From Sphingobacterium sp. UGAL515B_05 (GTDB lineage Bacteria; Bacteroidota; Bacteroidia; Sphingobacteriales; Sphingobacteriaceae), in NCBI RefSeq assembly GCF_033097525.1, contig NZ_CP109907.1, positions 2,294,001 through 2,358,000 on the forward strand: a stretch of DNA of 64,000 nucleotides, given 5' to 3'. Made by a program: the position numbers and the translations under genes. The notes under the pieces were generated by a model. The model saw nothing but the letters and a program-made list of their open reading frames with translations. It was not told the DNA's origin and made no database searches. Below are positions 61,079 through 64,000 of the stretch, one piece after another; the stretch's first letter is position 1, and the number at the start of each line of letters is the position of its first letter.

Positions 61079-63958
61079 TCATTCTTCTGCATCACCCCAT
61101 TTGCTAGCTTCCCGATAGAATAATGTATAGGGGTCACTTGGGTAGACCATTGCGTCGGGGTTATGCCGAAATGGGACATCAGGATTAAAAATCTCCTGAA
61201 GAATATTTCGCATAAATCTGACAAAATTTTCTTTTTGGAATGCGAGAAATTCATCGGTCAATATTCCCTCTTTACCGTTGAATAATGTTCCCTCTTCCCG
61301 CATTTTACGCGCAACATAGAGGTGGGGTTCGAGTTGTTTTCTTCCTGTTTTCTGTTCAAATACATAGGCATAGAATAGCGTTTGCACCATCGCTTTATTT
61401 TCGGTATTTGGCGCAAATACCTGATCGATTTCTTTGAATATGATCGAGTCTCCACCTGTCTTGTAATCGACAATTCTACTGATAATGCGATCGTCCTGTG
61501 TTACGACCTCGTCTACACGGTCAATGATGCCGTAAAGTGTGACCTGTTGTTCTTCTCCATTGATCTCAATAGGAAAGGGCAGTACATAATCGTTGTCATT
61601 CTCAAGTTCAATAATCCGAAATGCTTTGTAGTTGTTGATGTCATATTCAAGATACATCTTGACATACTCGCAGGCAATCTTCAGCATGATCCGCTGTAGG
61701 CTGTTTAAATCATGTGTTGTTTTTAATTCGATCTGATATTGCAGGCCTATTTCACGAATCACCTGTGCTTCTATTTTGTCTATCTCGTGCTGTAAGACAG
61801 TTGTCGGTGTAAAGTCCTGTTGCCCCTTGAAAGGTAGGAATATTTTCTCCATGACATTATGGATGACAGTTCCCAGTTTATTCATCTCAAATTCCTGAGA
61901 GATTGAAGGCGGTTCTTTGATACCGGCAATATGTTTTAAAAAAAACTGTAGCGGGGATTGCAGGTAAGTTGTTAGTGCCGTTGCAGATATCCTTTTCTGG
62001 TTGACGATAAAGTCCTGATACATCTTTTCCCAAACTTGACCACGTTTCTCGATGACGATCTCTTGCGCCTTATCGGCAAATTGGATGGTCTGTTGTTGAA
62101 TTTTTCGGTCAAACTGAAATTTACTTTCAAACTCCAGCTGTTTGATAAAGCGACTTTCTTCGCCCGTAGAGCTTTCATCCACCAATCCATTGTAGAAAAT
62201 GTGTATTCCTTCACTGTATTGAAAATGTCGATAGAATAAATAAGCCGAAAGGGCATCCTGGTTCTCCAATACTGGAAGCCCATAAGCGCTTCTCAGGCTA
62301 TTGGGTATAAAGGTCGGTGAATTGGACGTTTTGGGTAGAATGCCTTCATTTGCGCCTAGAATATATATGTTGTCAAAATTTAAACAGCGACTCTCCAAGA
62401 GTCCCATAATCTGAATTCCTTCAAGCGGATCTCCTTCTATCGCCGAATTTATTGGGGCAATTGCTTTTTTAATCAGGCCAATCTGGAAACTGATGCTTAA
62501 GGGGGCAACTGTTTCAAAGCCCAATAGCAGCTGGTTCAGCGTTTTCTTCGTTTCGATCAAGAGGTTGTTGTCAATTTGGCGGATACGTTCCTGTGAAGAT
62601 ATACTTTGCAACAGGTCATCGACGAGCAGAATGAGCGAAGGTATCAAATGTGCCGAGTTTTCGATTGGTACAAAAAACTGAGGCAAAGAGCTTTTGAGAT
62701 GAATGTCTTCTAATGCGATCTCAAAGAGCTGTTTGTCGGCAATCTCTTTTTGGATCTGAAGTTTATCTGCTAAAGAAACCATACTGAGTGGATGGTTGAT
62801 GAAGGTCTCTATGACCTGATAAGGAATCTTCCGTCTCTTGAACTGCGATATTTCCAAATGAACATCCATCCATAGGTCCAGGATACCGAAAATGGGAGAC
62901 TGCGTCAGGGGATATCCCGTTGTGATGTTGGGGTTGACATCGGGTAGACTCTGCAGCAAAGGAACAAGCAGGTTTTCATCTGCTAGAAGAATAGCCGAGG
63001 TCTGTTCCGCTTTATGGTGCTGTTCGAGGATATCATAGAGCAGTTTTGTTTGGCTGATCTTTCCGGTGCTGGCATATAGATTTACGGTTGAGGTTCTATT
63101 GCCAATAATGTTCGGGCTATCGCCAAGGGCATTGACCAAACCTGTTTGAAAAATATTTCGACGGATAAAAAGTCCCGCTTCCTGCATAGTGTCCTCCAGG
63201 TAATAGGCATCGGCATCAAAGTAGAATAGTGCGCTGCCTTTGTCCTGCCATTGTCTAAATAATTTTGCCTCGGCTTTATTTAAAGCATTGAAACCGACAA
63301 AAAGGATATGCTGAAAGGAAGATGCAAACTGCTGATTTGTAGCTTTGCCTTCAACCAGATCACGGTAGATTGTTGGATAGTTGGTTTGGCCTTCTGTTTT
63401 AAGCTTTTCTTTAAATCGATCATATAATACCGGTAGTCTTTTCCAGAGTTGAAGAAAGCGCTCTTGTACGCCACTATGCCCCGCAATAGAAAAGGACTGC
63501 CAAAATTGACGGATAAACCCTTGCTGTTCTTGCGTGAGATGTTGAAAAGCAATGTCGATTTTGGTATTGTCATACAGTTCTAAATAGATCTGCTCGATGG
63601 GAACGAGATCATAATCCAGTTGACCGAAGTCACTCAATATAATTTCGGCAATGGGATAGAACTCTTCCAGCGTTTCTGGTTGCTTGCCCTCAGCTACCAA
63701 TAACTCATTATGAATATTAAACAGATGAAAAAATTGGGTTAAGGGACTGGCTTCGGTATCATCGGTCGAAAGTCTGAAAAATTCCTGAATCGTAAAAAAC
63801 TGCGGCGACCAGATCGCCTGGCCATACACTTCAGCAAGATGTTTTTTGAGGTAGGTAATCGGCCGTTTATTATTAAACACGATGGCAATTTCACTCAGAT
63901 CGTTTCCAAAACGCTTTTGAATGTCTGCTGCTACTAATTTTAGAAAGGCTGTCTGCAT
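61079..63958 (-). CDS. AddB-like PD-(D/E)XK nuclease/helicase subunit
   Basis: The 959-aa protein resembles AddB/RexB: an N-terminal inactive helicase-like region (LFVGFNALNKAEAKLFRQW, LESRCLNFDNIYILGANEGILPKTSNSPTFIPNSLR) and a C-terminal nuclease with SATALTTYLQSPLQFFLKHIAGI, the acidic residue of IIDRVDEV and RIVDYKTGGD (the Asp-x-Lys). With an AddA partner it processes double-strand breaks for recombination; the partner would be expected upstream, outside the window. The frame ends 42 bp before the window edge, so the start at 63958 is inside and the gene is complete. Confidence 0.88.
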   Translation of the reverse strand: MQTAFLKLVAADIQKRFGNDLSEIAIVFNNKRPITYLKKHLAEVYGQAIWSPQFFTIQEFFRLSTDDTEASPLTQFFHLFNIHNELLVAEGKQPETLEEFYPIAEIILSDFGQLDYDLVPIEQIYLELYDNTKIDIAFQHLTQEQQGFIRQFWQSFSIAGHSGVQERFLQLWKRLPVLYDRFKEKLKTEGQTNYPTIYRDLVEGKATNQQFASSFQHILFVGFNALNKAEAKLFRQWQDKGSALFYFDADAYYLEDTMQEAGLFIRRNIFQTGLVNALGDSPNIIGNRTSTVNLYASTGKISQTKLLYDILEQHHKAEQTSAILLADENLLVPLLQSLPDVNPNITTGYPLTQSPIFGILDLWMDVHLEISQFKRRKIPYQVIETFINHPLSMVSLADKLQIQKEIADKQLFEIALEDIHLKSSLPQFFVPIENSAHLIPSLILLVDDLLQSISSQERIRQIDNNLLIETKKTLNQLLLGFETVAPLSISFQIGLIKKAIAPINSAIEGDPLEGIQIMGLLESRCLNFDNIYILGANEGILPKTSNSPTFIPNSLRSAYGLPVLENQDALSAYLFYRHFQYSEGIHIFYNGLVDESSTGEESRFIKQLEFESKFQFDRKIQQQTIQFADKAQEIVIEKRGQVWEKMYQDFIVNQKRISATALTTYLQSPLQFFLKHIAGIKEPPSISQEFEMNKLGTVIHNVMEKIFLPFKGQQDFTPTTVLQHEIDKIEAQVIREIGLQYQIELKTTHDLNSLQRIMLKIACEYVKMYLEYDINNYKAFRIIELENDNDYVLPFPIEINGEEQQVTLYGIIDRVDEVVTQDDRIISRIVDYKTGGDSIIFKEIDQVFAPNTENKAMVQTLFYAYVFEQKTGRKQLEPHLYVARKMREEGTLFNGKEGILTDEFLAFQKENFVRFMRNILQEIFNPDVPFRHNPDAMVYPSDPYTLFYREASKWGDAEE

Positions 63959-64000
63959 CGTGCTATTATTTTACTTCAGTTAATTGATTTGATTTCGCAT

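Overview
The window looks like chromosomal DNA of a Bacteroidota bacterium, most likely family Sphingobacteriaceae (Sphingobacterium- or Pedobacter-like). The basis is a SusC/SusD pair, many short lipoprotein signals ending in S-C, Bacteroidota-type promoters (TTTG or TTG, then TAnnTTTG) in place of E. coli-type ones, few Shine-Dalgarno sites, and Bacteroidota families such as DUF4271, DUF5683, DUF5684-LepB and the putative porin. I infer the taxon from gene content; no rRNA is present.

Left part (1-16.7 kb): the end of one surface-protein operon (DUF4397-like protein plus a phosphodiester glycosidase lipoprotein) is followed by a locus that I read as a peptidoglycan/MurNAc utilisation locus. 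It holds a NamZ-type exo-N-acetylmuramidase lipoprotein (DUF1343), SusC, SusD, a terminator, a metallophosphoesterase-PQQ propeller protein, a GH9 enzyme, a polysaccharide deacetylase, MurQ and a sodium/solute symporter. NamZ would release MurNAc outside, SusCD would import fragments, the symporter would take up the sugar and MurQ would open MurNAc-6-P; no MurNAc kinase is visible here. The GH9 and deacetylase frames are joined by a dnaX-like A AAA AAG slip site directly before the GH9 stop, so they may form one frameshift-fused (or recently broken) enzyme. A purine nucleoside phosphorylase with a long hairpin abutting its start codon and a porin follow.

Middle (19-35 kb): four tRNA-Val genes (three TAC, one GAC with an unusual C33), a PagL-like lipid A deacylase, an M16 protease, an FMN reductase, then the housekeeping block parA-parB-DUF5683-dapB-lepB, pdxJ, cdaA (c-di-AMP synthase) and a DUF2911 protein. 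A complete 1,383-bp IS3-family element with 25-bp inverted repeats and a 3-bp duplication lies between the stop codon of a FucP-type sugar transporter and a strong hairpin that was probably its terminator.

Right part (35-64 kb): an overlapping thioesterase/DinB/histidine kinase operon, gltX, an EmrAB-like efflux pair with a divergent AraC regulator, an SNF2 helicase, dapF, a DegP/HtrA protease, a low-MW phosphatase, a cyclophilin, exonuclease III, Mrp ATPase, an AsmA-like/GT51 fusion glycosyltransferase, hpt, tag, DUF4271, hemD, a JmjC-like cupin and an AddB-like nuclease. Most are ordinary chromosomal genes separated by clear intrinsic terminators. I found no CRISPR array, prophage, integron or defence island.
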